Assembly (NCBI GenBank): GCA_965199665.1
Contig: OZ241208.1
Coordinates: 2,542,001 to 2,606,000 of the forward strand
Length of the DNA stretch: 64,000 bases
Source: JAVVHH01 sp965199665
GTDB taxonomy: Bacteria; Pseudomonadota; Alphaproteobacteria; Acetobacterales; Acetobacteraceae
Direction of reading: 5' to 3'
Shown here: positions 51,950 to 61,300 of the stretch, in pieces
How positions within the stretch are numbered: the stretch's first letter is position 1
Layout: every line of letters begins with the position of its first letter
Made by a program: the position numbers and the translations under genes
Notes under the pieces: model-generated
Databases searched by the model: none
What the model saw: the letters and a program-made list of their open reading frames with translations, nothing else
Told to the model about the DNA's origin: nothing

Positions 51950-52677
51950 TCGGGATCGTAGAGCGCGCTGTCGCGGAAGCCGTCCGCATCCAGCGCGGGG
52001 CCGACCAGGATCAGCGCCGTGCGTTCGGCCGGATCCTCCCGCAACAGGGCCGGCAGCGCGGCCAGCGTGCCCCGCACGACCCGCTCCTCCGGCCAACTCG
52101 CGCGCACCACCACGGCCGCCGGGCACTCCGCACCGTAGAACGGCAGCAACTCGGCCACCACGCGGTCGAGCGAATGGATCGCCAGGTGGATCGCCAGCGT
52201 CGCCCCGGTCGCGCCGAACGCGGCCAAGGTCTCGCGCCCCGGCATCGACGAGGCGCGCCCCCCCACCCGCGTCAGCACCACGCTTTGCGCCACCTCCGGC
52301 ACTGTCAGCTCGCGGCCGAGCGCGGCGGCGGCGGCGGCGAAGGCGGGCACGCCGGGCGTCAGCGTGTAGCCGATGCCGTGCCGCTCCAGCCGGCGGAGCT
52401 GCTCGGCCACCGCGCTGTAGATCGACAGGTCGCCCGAATGCAGCCGCGCCACGTCCTGCCCGGCCGCGTCCGCGCGCACGTATTCCGCCTCGATCGCGTC
52501 GAGGTCCAGCGGCGCCGTATCGACGAGACGGGCGGTCGGCGGGCAATAGGCGAGCAGGTCGGGCGGCACGATGGAGCCGGCGTAAAGGCAAACCGGGCAC
52601 CGCGCCAGCAGATCGCGGCCGCGCACCGTGATCAGATCGGCCGCGCCCGGCCCGGCACCGATGAAGTGAACGGTCAA
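51919..52677 (-). CDS. cobM: Precorrin-4 C11-methyltransferase
   Basis: A SAM-dependent methyltransferase acting on C-11 of precorrin-4. The 252-residue product starts VHFIGAGPGAADLITVRGRD after a TTG start at 52677 that overlaps the cobE stop, then CPVCLYAGSIVPPDLLAYCP, ARLHSGDLSIYSAVAEQL and VPEVAQSVVLTRVGGRASS, all CobM/CbiF motifs. No ATG is available near the conserved N-terminus. It is last of the cobL-cobE-cobM run. Confidence 0.93.
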   Translation of the reverse strand: MTVHFIGAGPGAADLITVRGRDLLARCPVCLYAGSIVPPDLLAYCPPTARLVDTAPLDLDAIEAEYVRADAAGQDVARLHSGDLSIYSAVAEQLRRLERHGIGYTLTPGVPAFAAAAAALGRELTVPEVAQSVVLTRVGGRASSMPGRETLAAFGATGATLAIHLAIHSLDRVVAELLPFYGAECPAAVVVRASWPEERVVRGTLAALPALLREDPAERTALILVGPALDADGFRDSALYDPDYRRRFRGVA

Positions 52678-53051
52678 TGGCGCTCCGCGATCGCGCAGGT
52701 GGCCCCGTGGCCGCGGATGCGGGGCAGCAGCAGCCGCCCCCGCGGCCCCGCGGCGGCCAACGCGCTCGCTTCCGCGACCGACGCGAAGCCCACCGCCCGC
52801 TCGGCCAACGCCGAATGCGTCACGCAGTGCGGTTGCGCCAGGTGGAGCGCCCGGTCGTCGATGAAGACCAACTCGATGTCGAGCATCCGCGACGCCGCTG
52901 CCAGCCCCGGTTCCTGCCGCTTGAACGACGGCGCCGCCAGCACCGATACCCTGTGACCGACCGCCGCGCTGGCCGTTTGAATGACGTTCACGATGTCCCG
53001 CATCGAGCACCCGCGCCGCAAGCCGACCCCGGCAATGAACTCTCTGATCAC
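52674..53051 (-). CDS. cobE: CobE-type cobalamin biosynthesis protein (CbiG C-terminal-like)
   Basis: A 125-residue protein corresponding to CobE of the aerobic pathway, homologous to the C-terminal part of CbiG. Motifs: REFIAGVGLRRGCSMRDIVN, VSVLAAPSFKRQEPGLAAAS and AERAVGFASVAEASALAAAG. Its biochemical role is not settled. The start taken is GTG 53051, which overlaps the cobL stop (GTGA); an ATG at 53069 is an alternative. Confidence 0.82.
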   Translation of the reverse strand: MIREFIAGVGLRRGCSMRDIVNVIQTASAAVGHRVSVLAAPSFKRQEPGLAAASRMLDIELVFIDDRALHLAQPHCVTHSALAERAVGFASVAEASALAAAGPRGRLLLPRIRGHGATCAIAERH

Positions 53052-54274
53052 CGCTTCTCCAACACCCATTGCACGATAGCCATGGCAGGTCGGAAGGCAC
53101 GCATCGCGCCGATCTGGTCGAGCCGCTCCACCGCGAGCCGGGTCAGCGTGCCGCCGAACCGGTTCTGGGCGTCGAACAACAATGCCTGCGTGTCGAGCGC
53201 GACCGCGTTGGCCACCAACCGCCCGCCCGGCCGCAGGGCGGACCACACCGCATCGAGCACGCCGGCCCCCTGTAACCCACCACCGACGAACACCGCGTCC
53301 GGCGCCGGTAGCCCGGTCAGCGCGTCCGGGGCCGTCCCTGTAATCATCCTTACACCAACGGCGCCCAAGGCAAGGGCATTTCGCGCCGCCCGCGCCGCCC
53401 GGTCCGGCCGCGCCTCGATCGCCATCGCCCGCGTGCCGCGCCCATGCCGGCACCATTCGATCGAGACCGCACCCGAGCCGGCGCCCACATCCCACAGCAT
53501 CTGCCCCGCGCACGGCGCCAACGCCGCCAGCGTCACCGCGCGCACTTCCTGCTTGGTGAGCTGCCCGTCGTTCTCGAACAACGCATCCGCCAGCCCGGCC
53601 GAGAGCGGCAGCACCACCGCCCCCGGCCCGGCCACGACCTCGATGGCCAGCATGTTGAGCGGGCCCACATCGGCCGGCACCCCCGTCCCCGACCGCACCC
53701 GCTCGCCCGGCCCGCCCAGCGCCTCCAGCACGTGGATCACGGAGCCGCCGAACCCGCGCGCCGCCAGCAGCGCCGAGACGGCCGCCGGTGTGGACGCGTC
53801 GGCCGAGAGCGCCATGATCCGTGCCCCGGGCTGCAGCGCGGGGATCAGCGCCTCCAGCGGTCGGCCGCAGAAGGACAGCGTCACGACGTCCTGCTGCGCC
53901 CAGCCGAGCCGCGCCGCCGCCAGCGAAAAGGCGGACGGCGCCGGCACGCAGGCGATCTCGCCGGCCGGCACCCGCGCCGCCAATGCGCTGCCGACGCCGA
54001 AGCAGAACGGGTCGCCGGAGGCCAGCACGACCACGTCCGACCCGGCCCGCGCTAGGATCGCGTCGTAGCCGTCGCTCATCGGGCTGGGCCAGGCCATTCG
54101 CTCGCCGCGAATCAGCGGGGCCGCCAGTGCCAGGTGCCGCGCCCCGCCGATCACCAGCCCGGCCCCGCCCACCAGCGCTCGCGCCGCCGAGCCCAGCCCC
54201 TCGACCCCGTCCTCGCCGATGCCGATCAGCGTCAGCCACGGGCGCGCCCCTTGGCTTTGCCCGGCGGCACTCAT
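53048..54274 (-). CDS. cobL: Precorrin-6Y C5,15-methyltransferase (decarboxylating), CbiE-CbiT fusion
   Basis: A bifunctional enzyme that methylates C-5 and C-15 and decarboxylates the acetate side chain. It is 408 residues, with an N-terminal CbiE-like tetrapyrrole methylase (LTLIGIGEDGVEGLGSAARA; VLASGDPFCFGVGSALAARV) and a C-terminal CbiT-like domain (LTKQEVRAVTLAALAP, then LWDVGAGSGAVSIEWCRHGR, a SAM site). The fused form is typical of the aerobic pathway. It lies only 11 bases from the divergent cobK. Confidence 0.94.
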   Translation of the reverse strand: MSAAGQSQGARPWLTLIGIGEDGVEGLGSAARALVGGAGLVIGGARHLALAAPLIRGERMAWPSPMSDGYDAILARAGSDVVVLASGDPFCFGVGSALAARVPAGEIACVPAPSAFSLAAARLGWAQQDVVTLSFCGRPLEALIPALQPGARIMALSADASTPAAVSALLAARGFGGSVIHVLEALGGPGERVRSGTGVPADVGPLNMLAIEVVAGPGAVVLPLSAGLADALFENDGQLTKQEVRAVTLAALAPCAGQMLWDVGAGSGAVSIEWCRHGRGTRAMAIEARPDRAARAARNALALGAVGVRMITGTAPDALTGLPAPDAVFVGGGLQGAGVLDAVWSALRPGGRLVANAVALDTQALLFDAQNRFGGTLTRLAVERLDQIGAMRAFRPAMAIVQWVLEKR

Positions 54275-54285
54275 ACCACGGCCGC

Positions 54286-55044
54286 ATGAACATTCTGCTC
54301 CTCGGCGGCACGACGGAGGCGTCCACCCTGGCGCGCCTGCTGGCCGGGCGCGGGCTGGCCGGGTCGCCGTGGCACGCGACGATCTCGCTGGCCGGGGTCA
54401 CGCGGGAGCCGGCGCCGCAGCCCCTGCCGTGCCGTATCGGCGGCTTCGGCGGCGTGGCCGGGCTCGCGACCTACCTGCGCGCGCACCAGATCGACGCGCT
54501 GGTCGACGCCACGCATCCGTTCGCCGCGCAGATGACCCGGCACGCCGCCGCCGCTGCCGCCCTGACCGGCACGGCACTGCTGACCATCGACCGCCCGGCC
54601 TGGCCGCTGCAGCCCGGATGGCGCGAGGTCTCGACGATGGCGGACGCCGCCGGGGCGCTCGGGCCGCACTCCCGCCGCGTGCTGCTGACGATCGGCCAAA
54701 AGGACCTCGCCCCGTTCACCGCGGCGCCGCAGCACCGCTACGTGGTCCGCTCGATCGATCCGCCGGCCGCCCCGCCGCCGGGGGCCTTGGTGCTGACCGC
54801 CCGCGGACCGTTCACGGAGGCGGGCGAGCGCGCGCTGCTGCGGGAGCACGGGATCGAGACGCTGGTCACCAAGAACGCCGGCGGCAGCGCGACCGCGGCC
54901 AAGCTCGCCGCTGCCGCCGCGCTCGGTGTCGCCGTCGTGATGATCGGCCGCCCCGCCCTGCCGCCCGGGCTCGTCACGGTGCCGGCCGCCGAGGCCGCCC
55001 TGCGCTGGCTGGAGGCTCACGCCGGCACCGTGCGGCGCGAGTAG
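54286..55044 (+). CDS. cobK: Precorrin-6A reductase
   Basis: An NADPH-dependent reductase of the corrin macrocycle. The 252-residue product begins MNILLLGGTTEASTLARLLA and has QIDALVDATHPFAAQMTRHA and ETLVTKNAGGSATAAKLAAA, all signature blocks of CobK/CbiJ. It stands alone on the plus strand between cobL and cobJ. Its 3' end overlaps cobJ on the other strand by 28 bases. Confidence 0.94.
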   Translation: MNILLLGGTTEASTLARLLAGRGLAGSPWHATISLAGVTREPAPQPLPCRIGGFGGVAGLATYLRAHQIDALVDATHPFAAQMTRHAAAAAALTGTALLTIDRPAWPLQPGWREVSTMADAAGALGPHSRRVLLTIGQKDLAPFTAAPQHRYVVRSIDPPAAPPPGALVLTARGPFTEAGERALLREHGIETLVTKNAGGSATAAKLAAAAALGVAVVMIGRPALPPGLVTVPAAEAALRWLEAHAGTVRRE

Positions 55045-55772
55045 ACCAGCGGCGGCGCGCCCGGGCGCTCGATCACCCGCGTCGCCGCCGAGCCGATCAG
55101 CACCAGGGTGCGCATGTCGGCCCGCGCCGGGTCGGCGGCGCCTAGAGTAGTGACGTCGATCCGCTCCTCCGGCCGGCTGACGGCGGTGGCGAACACCAGG
55201 GGCGTCGACCCGGCCAGCCCCTCGCGCAGCAGCTCGAACGCCGCGCCGAGCTGCCACGGACGGGCGCGGGACAGCGGATTGTAGAGCGCGATGACGAAGC
55301 CGGCCTCCGCCGCCGCGCGCAACCGGCGCTGCACGACCATCCAGGGCTTGAGGTTGTCCGACAGCGAGATCGCGCAGAAATCCGCGCCCAGCGGCGCCCC
55401 GATCCGCGCCGCCACCGCCATCATCGCCGAGATCCCCGGCACCACCTCGACATCGAGCCGGCGCCATGCCGGATCGCCGCCCTCCATCGCCTCGAACACC
55501 GCCGACGCCATCGCGAACACGCCCGAATCGCCCGACGACACCACCGCGACCCGGCGCCCCTCGGCCGCCAGACCCAGCGCATGCCGCGCCCGATCCAGCT
55601 CCTCGCGGTTGTCCGACGCGTGCTTGACCTGCTCCGGCCGGGTTTCGACCCGGTCGAGATATGGCCCGTAGCCGAGCAGGTCGGTGGCATCTGCCAGCGC
55701 CGCATCGGCCTGCGGCGTGCGCATGGACAGCGCTCCGGGCCCGAGCCCGACGATGGTGATACGCCCGCTCAC
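55017..55772 (-). CDS. cobJ: Precorrin-3B C17-methyltransferase
   Basis: The ring-contracting methyltransferase. It is 251 residues, with ITIVGLGPGALSMRTPQADA, LLGYGPYLDRVETRPEQ, VAVVSSGDSGVFAMASAVFE and VVPGISAMMAVAARIGAPLG followed by CAISLSDNLKPW, the CobJ/CbiH pattern. It is the last of the riboswitch-led run. The start overlaps the cobI stop by four bases. Confidence 0.95.
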   Translation of the reverse strand: MSGRITIVGLGPGALSMRTPQADAALADATDLLGYGPYLDRVETRPEQVKHASDNREELDRARHALGLAAEGRRVAVVSSGDSGVFAMASAVFEAMEGGDPAWRRLDVEVVPGISAMMAVAARIGAPLGADFCAISLSDNLKPWMVVQRRLRAAAEAGFVIALYNPLSRARPWQLGAAFELLREGLAGSTPLVFATAVSRPEERIDVTTLGAADPARADMRTLVLIGSAATRVIERPGAPPLVYSRRTVPA

Positions 55773-56494
55773 CGCTCGCGCTGACGCCCCGGCACGAGCA
55801 CGATAGAGAAGTAGGGCGCCGGGCTCTCGTCGCGCTCGGACAGCTTCATGATGCGCTCGTTGGCCATGGTGCCGCGCTCGATGTAGATCGCCCGGTCCGC
55901 CAGCCCGGCGCGGCCCAGCGCGGCGCGGATCTTCGGCAGATTGCGCCCGATCTTCATGATCACCGTTGCGTCCGACCGCTCCAGCCGCGCCGCCAGCCCG
56001 TCCTCGTCCAGCGTGCCGGGAAGCACGGTCAGCACGTCGTCGCCATGCGCGATCGGCGTGCCCGCGCGCGTCCAGCAGCCGCTCATGGCGCTGACGCCCG
56101 GCACCACCTCGCTGGTGAACTGCGCGCGCAGCCGGTCGAACAGGTACATGGAGGAGCCGTAGAAGAACGGGTCACCCTCGCACAGCAGCACCGCGTCCTG
56201 CCCCGCCGCCAGCCGTTCGGCGAGCACGGTGGCGCACGAATCGTAGAAGGCGACGATCTCGGCCCGGTAGCGCGGATCCTCCACCGCGATCTCGGTGGTG
56301 AAGGGGTATTCGAACCGGATCTCCTCCGCCGCCGCCCCGATATGCGGCCCGGCGATCGTCCGCGCATGGCCGATCCGGCCGCGCTTGGCGAAGTAGGCGA
56401 TCACCGGCGCGGCGGCGATCACGCGCGCCGCCTTGAGCGTCATCAGCTCCGGGTCGCCCGGGCCGAGCCCGACCACGTGGAACACGCCCGTCAT
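55769..56494 (-). CDS. cobI: Precorrin-2 C20-methyltransferase
   Basis: It methylates C-20 of precorrin-2 with SAM. The 241-residue product starts MTGVFHVVGLGPGDPELMTL and has LLCEGDPFFYGSSMYLFDRL, VVPGVSAMSGCWTRAGTPIA and ATVIMKIGRNLPKIRAALG, CobI/CbiL motifs. The ATG overlaps the cobH stop by four bases. Confidence 0.95.
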   Translation of the reverse strand: MTGVFHVVGLGPGDPELMTLKAARVIAAAPVIAYFAKRGRIGHARTIAGPHIGAAAEEIRFEYPFTTEIAVEDPRYRAEIVAFYDSCATVLAERLAAGQDAVLLCEGDPFFYGSSMYLFDRLRAQFTSEVVPGVSAMSGCWTRAGTPIAHGDDVLTVLPGTLDEDGLAARLERSDATVIMKIGRNLPKIRAALGRAGLADRAIYIERGTMANERIMKLSERDESPAPYFSIVLVPGRQRER

Positions 56495-57117
56495 TCGACC
56501 TCGCTTGCCAGCGCGTTGACGGCCGCGACCGCCATGGCGCTGCCGCCGCGGCGGCCCTCCACGATCATGAACGGCACCCGCCCATCCGCCGCCAGCGCCG
56601 CCTTGCTCTCCGCCGCCCCCACGAAGCCGACCGGCACGCCGATGATCGCGGCCGGCGGCGGTGCCCCGGCATCGAGCAGTTCCAACAGGTGGAACAGCGC
56701 GGTGGGCGCGTTGCCGATCACCACCAGCGCGCCGGCCATCCGGTCGGCCCACATATTCAGCGCCGCGGCCGACCGCGTGTTGCCGATCGTGCGCGCCAGC
56801 GCCGGCACCCCCGGGGCGTCGAGCGCGCAGACGATCTCGTTGCCCGCCGGCAGCCGCGCCTTGGTGATGCCGTGCGCGACCATCTTGGCGTCGCACAGGA
56901 TCGGGCCGCCCGCCACCAGCGCCGCCCGGCCGGCGCGGGCGAAATGGGGGTGGAACTGGATGCCGGCCGCCACCTCGACCATGCCGCAGGCGTGGATGAC
57001 GCGCACGGCGACCCGCGCCTCCTCCGGCGTGAAGCGCGCCAGATCGGACTCGGCGCGGATGGTGGCAAAGGACTGCGCGTAGATCGCGGCGCCGTCGCGG
57101 ATGTAATCGTAGCTCAT
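56491..57117 (-). CDS. cobH: Precorrin-8X methylmutase
   Basis: It moves the methyl group from C-11 to C-12 to give hydrogenobyrinate. It is 208 residues, with YDYIRDGAAIYAQSFATIRA, VRVIHACGMVEVAAGIQFHP (the catalytic histidine in IHACGM) and GAPPPAAIIGVPVGFVGAAE followed by FMIVEGRRGGSAMAVAAVNA. It overlaps cobG and cobI by four bases each. Confidence 0.95.
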   Translation of the reverse strand: MSYDYIRDGAAIYAQSFATIRAESDLARFTPEEARVAVRVIHACGMVEVAAGIQFHPHFARAGRAALVAGGPILCDAKMVAHGITKARLPAGNEIVCALDAPGVPALARTIGNTRSAAALNMWADRMAGALVVIGNAPTALFHLLELLDAGAPPPAAIIGVPVGFVGAAESKAALAADGRVPFMIVEGRRGGSAMAVAAVNALASEVE

Positions 57118-58325
57118 CGGATCGCCATCAGCTCCGCCGGCAGGAGGCCGTGTTGGATCGGCAGGTCACCGGCACGGCCATCCCGCACCAGGTCGAAACG
57201 CCCGTCCCGCCCGACAAAGGTCAGCGCGGCCGGGCCGGGATGCGCGCACCCCTTGCTGCAGCCGGAGACATGCACCGTTACCATCGGCCGCAGCCCGGCC
57301 GCCACCGCCCGTGTCGGGACGCTGGCGGACGCGCAGCCGGGCTCGCCGACGCAGGCGGAAACCAGCAGCCGCGGATCGTCCGCGGACACGATCAGCCCAA
57401 GCGCCGCGAGCGGGGCCGGGTCGGTCAACCCGGGCAACAATACGGACCGCCACGGCGTGAGGCGCACCTCGTGGGCCAGGCCGGCCAGCGCCCGCAGCGT
57501 CGCCGCATCCATGCTGCCGAACGGCACCCCGGCCCCGAACGCGCCCGGCAGCGCGCCCACGCCACACGGCGTCATGGCCGGGCTCGACCCGGCCCGCCAG
57601 GGCTGGCGCCGCAGCCCGGCCGCCGCCAGCACTCGCCGGGCGTCGACCGTCCGCATCCGCCGCTCGCCGGCCGCCACCGCCAGGAACGCGTGGGCCACCC
57701 GCAGCATCGCGCCCACCGCCTCGCCCGGCTCGACCTCCGCCGCCTCGTCGGCGCCTTCCGGCACCACCCAGCAGCGCTCGGCGCCCAGCACCAGAGTGAC
57801 GTCGGCGCCCGCCCCGAGCGGCAGCATGCCCCCACCATCGACCGCGAACCCGAACTTGGCGGGCAGCCCGGCCAATCCATGGTCGGACACGCTCGCCGCC
57901 TCCAGCTCGGACGCTAATGCCATCGTTGCCGGCGCCACCGCCGGGTCCAACCCGGCCAGTGGCGACACCAGCACCGACCGCCGCCGCTCCGCCGCCGAAC
58001 CGGCCACCGCCAGCCCGAGCCCGACCGCGACGGCCGCGAACCGTTCGGCGCTCGCCGCGGTCAACCCGCGGAACTGCAACGCCCCCCGCCCGGTCAGCTC
58101 GACTGCCCCATTCCCGTGGGCCTCCGCCGCATCGGCCAGAACGCGCATTGCCTCCGCCGGGATCCGCCCGAGCGGCGGCTTGACCCGCACCAGCAACCCG
58201 TCCCCGGTCGCCATCGGCTCGTGCAGGCTGGGACACCACCCCCGCACCCTCGCACGGCTGTCCTGAAGCCCTCTCCCGCCGGCGGGAGAGGGTGGCGGGA
58301 GAGGGAGCGGCGCCCGGCTCACCAT
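57114..58325 (-). CDS. cobG: Precorrin-3B synthase (CobG monooxygenase)
   Basis: It hydroxylates precorrin-3A with O2 before ring contraction, and marks the oxygen-dependent pathway. The product resembles sulfite/nitrite reductases: VRGWCPSLHEPMATGDGLLV, VELTGRGALQFRGL, SACVGEPGCASASVPTRAVA and HVSGCSKGCAHPGPAAL with the 4Fe-4S cysteines. From ATG 58325 it is 403 residues, but residues 5-19 are the translation of a palindromic repeat. Family similarity begins at about residue 27, where GTG 58247 would give 377 residues. ATG 58325 overlaps the cobN end; either start is possible. Confidence 0.9.
   Translation of the reverse strand: MVSRAPLPLPPPSPAGGRGLQDSRARVRGWCPSLHEPMATGDGLLVRVKPPLGRIPAEAMRVLADAAEAHGNGAVELTGRGALQFRGLTAASAERFAAVAVGLGLAVAGSAAERRRSVLVSPLAGLDPAVAPATMALASELEAASVSDHGLAGLPAKFGFAVDGGGMLPLGAGADVTLVLGAERCWVVPEGADEAAEVEPGEAVGAMLRVAHAFLAVAAGERRMRTVDARRVLAAAGLRRQPWRAGSSPAMTPCGVGALPGAFGAGVPFGSMDAATLRALAGLAHEVRLTPWRSVLLPGLTDPAPLAALGLIVSADDPRLLVSACVGEPGCASASVPTRAVAAGLRPMVTVHVSGCSKGCAHPGPAALTFVGRDGRFDLVRDGRAGDLPIQHGLLPAELMAIR
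58269..58292. repeat. 24-bp perfect palindrome in the cobN-cobG junction
   Basis: The arms CCCTCTCCCGCC (58269-58280) and GGCGGGAGAGGG (58281-58292) meet without a spacer. A partial second copy, GGCGGGAGAGGG, follows at 58294-58305. Such CTCTCCCGC palindromes are a known type of dispersed element in GC-rich proteobacteria (inference for this genome). It lies in the long frame of cobG and 27 bases past the cobN stop. Confidence 0.7.
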
Positions 58326-61300
58326 GGCCCGCCCACATCATTGCGTCGCGAGTGCCAGAGCCCGCGCCGCCGCGCATCGTCGAAGCGCGCCAGCATGCCG
58401 TCGCGGGCGGCCGGGTTGGCCTCCCGCAGAAAATGATCGGTCTCCGCATCGCCCAACGTCGCGCCCCAGAGCAGGTCGAATTGCGCGTCGAATCGCTGCG
58501 GCAGCGTCGCTGCATGCGCGGTGAGGCCGTCGAGCGCCCGCGCGATCTCGGCCGCGCCGCGGTAGCCATGCCGCCGCATGCCCGCGATCCAGACCGGATT
58601 GGCCGCCCGCGCGCGGACGGTCCGGATGACCTCTTCCGCCACCGTCCGCACCACCGGCGCGTCCGGCACGCCGGTATCGGCGTGATACAGCGCCGGCGCC
58701 GAACCCAGCCCATCCGCCAGCGCGGCGAAGCCACCGCCGTGGGATGCGGTCTCGCTGCCCTCGAGCAGATCCGTCTCGCGATGATCCTGGATCTGCACAT
58801 AGGCGTCCGCCGCCGCCGCCAGCGCGGCGAAGTCGCCCGTCCCGTCCCGGCCATACGCGGTCGACGAGGCCGCCAGATACGCCTGCCCCAGGGCAGCCCG
58901 ATCCGTCCACGACCCTTCGAGCGCCACGCCGACGCCAGTGCCGTAGCAGCCCGGCGCCGGGCCGAACACACGCGCCGCCGGCTCGGCGCCGGCCAGCGGG
59001 TTCCAGTCCGCCGCCTCGTCCCGCGCCGCCACCGCCCGCACCGCCGCGTCGAACAGTTCGATCTGCGCGGCAAACGCGTCGCGGAACAGGCCGGAGATCC
59101 GCAGCGTCACGTCCACCCGCGGCCGGTCGAGCAGCGCAAGCGGCACCACCTCGAACCCGGTCACGCGGGCCGACGCCGGGTCGCGCACCGGCGCCACCCC
59201 GAGCAGGATCATGGCCAGCGCCAGATCCTCGCCGCCGGTCCGCATCGTGGTGCTGCCCCACAGGTTCAGCACGATCGATCGCGGATACTCGCCCTGGTCC
59301 TGCAAATGCCGGCGGAGCAGGGCCGCCGCCGCCGCCGCCGCCAGCGTCATCGCCGCTTCCGTCGGCACGGCGCGGGGGTCGATCGAATACAGGTTGCGCC
59401 CGGTCGGCAGCACGTCGGCCCGCCCGCGCGACGGCGCGCCCGCCGGGCCCGGCGGCACGAAGCGGCCCGACAGCGCGGCCAGCAACCCGTCCCACTCGCC
59501 CGGCGCGTCGCCGAACACGTGCAGCCCGTCGCGGATCTGCGCATCCTTGACGTCGCAAAGGTAGGCATCGAGCCGAGCCAGCCGGTCGTCTTCCGGCAGG
59601 TCCGCGGTCGCCCCGCTCTCGGCCAGCAGGCCCCCCTCCGCCTCGTCCAGGATCGCGCGCCGCAGCAGCGCGGTGCGGCGCCGGTCCATGCCGTCGGCGC
59701 TCGCATACTCCTCCAGCAGCGCTTCGAGCGGCCCGTGCAGCCCGGCCGGCCGCAGCGGCGGCGTCATGTGCCCGACCGTCACCGCCCCGAGCCGCCGCTT
59801 GGCCGCCGCCGCCTCGCCCGGGTTGTTGACGATGAACGGGTAGATTACCGGCAGGCCTCCGGTCAGCAGCGCCGGGAAGCACCCGCGCGACAACGCCACC
59901 GACTTGCCGGGCAGCCACTCCAAGGTGCCGTGCGCGCCGACGTGCAGCAGCGCGTCGGCGCGCACGATGTGACGCAGCCAGAGGTAGAACGCGACAAAGC
60001 CGTGCCGCGGCGGGCAGTCCGGGTCGTGGTAGCCCGCCTTGCGGTCGAGCGGCGATCCGCGGTCCGGCTGCACCGCCAGCACCGCCGACCCGGCGAGCAC
60101 GTGCCGATGCGTGAACGCACCCGCCACGATCGACGGATCGGCCTCCGCCGGACCCCACGCCGCCACGATCGCCGCCCGCGCCGACCCGGGCAATTCGTCG
60201 AACAGCCCCCGATACGTCTCGAGATCGAGCGTCGGCCGCGCCGGCGCGTGGCACAGCCCCGCGATCAGCGCATCGGCCGAGATCGCCGTCCCGAGCCGGC
60301 CGAGGATCGCGCACAAGCTGGCAAAGGTATCGAGCCCAACCGCGTGCCCCACGCGGCCACCGCCCGGATAGTCCGAGAGCACGCAGCCCAGCACCGGCCG
60401 CTCCGCCCGCGCCAGCCGCGCCCAGCCCGCCGCCCGCTCGGCCGCCAGCCGGATGCCGCACCCGCACGGCGCATGCACCGTGCGGGCGAATTCGAGCCCG
60501 GGCACGGCCGCGCCCTCCCGCTTGAACGAGATCGCCCCCGTCAGCAGCCGCCCCTCCAATTCGGGCAGCACAACGTGCATCGCCAGGTCCGTCCCGGCCA
60601 AGCCGCGCGCCGACGCCGCCCAACTCTGCGGCGACGACCCGGCGAGCACGACCTGCAGCACCACTGCCCCCGCCGCCTCGAGCGGCGCCGAGAATGCCGT
60701 GGCGTTCAACACCACGTCGGGCCGCCATGCCCCCATCTGCTCGGCTACGTAGGCCGCGCTGCCGGGCTCCTTCAAGCTCGCGACGTAGAACGCCCGCACC
60801 GCCAACCCGCGCGCCGCCAACGCCGCCGCCAACGCCTCGATCGGCGCGATGTCCCCCGCCTGCAGGTGCGACCGGTAGAACACGATCGCGGCCCGCCCCG
60901 CTTCCCCGTCCCGCGCCCTTTCCCGTTCGTGGGAGAAGGTCCGGTCACAAGCACCGCAGCCGGCTTCATCCGCCCTACCAGCGGGAGACGCCGTCAACGG
61001 GGTGAGCTCCCCTGCCATCGGCAGTTCGAGCGCGGGCTCCTCGGGGTCCGCCCCCAGCCCGGCCAGGTGCGCCGCCAAGCCGAGCGCCCGCCGCAGGTTC
61101 TCCGGCCCGCCCTGCTCTAGGCACGCCGCGAGCCGCGCCCGCATCTCCGGAGCCACCGTGGACAGCGTCGCCAGCGCGTCGTCGTCCCGCCCGTCACCGG
61201 GCAGCAGCGCCAGCGCGATCCCTCGCGCCCGGCACAGCGCGGCCAGCTCCTCGACGCCGTAGCGCCAATAGCCCAGCCCGCCCAGGAGCCGCACCACCAC

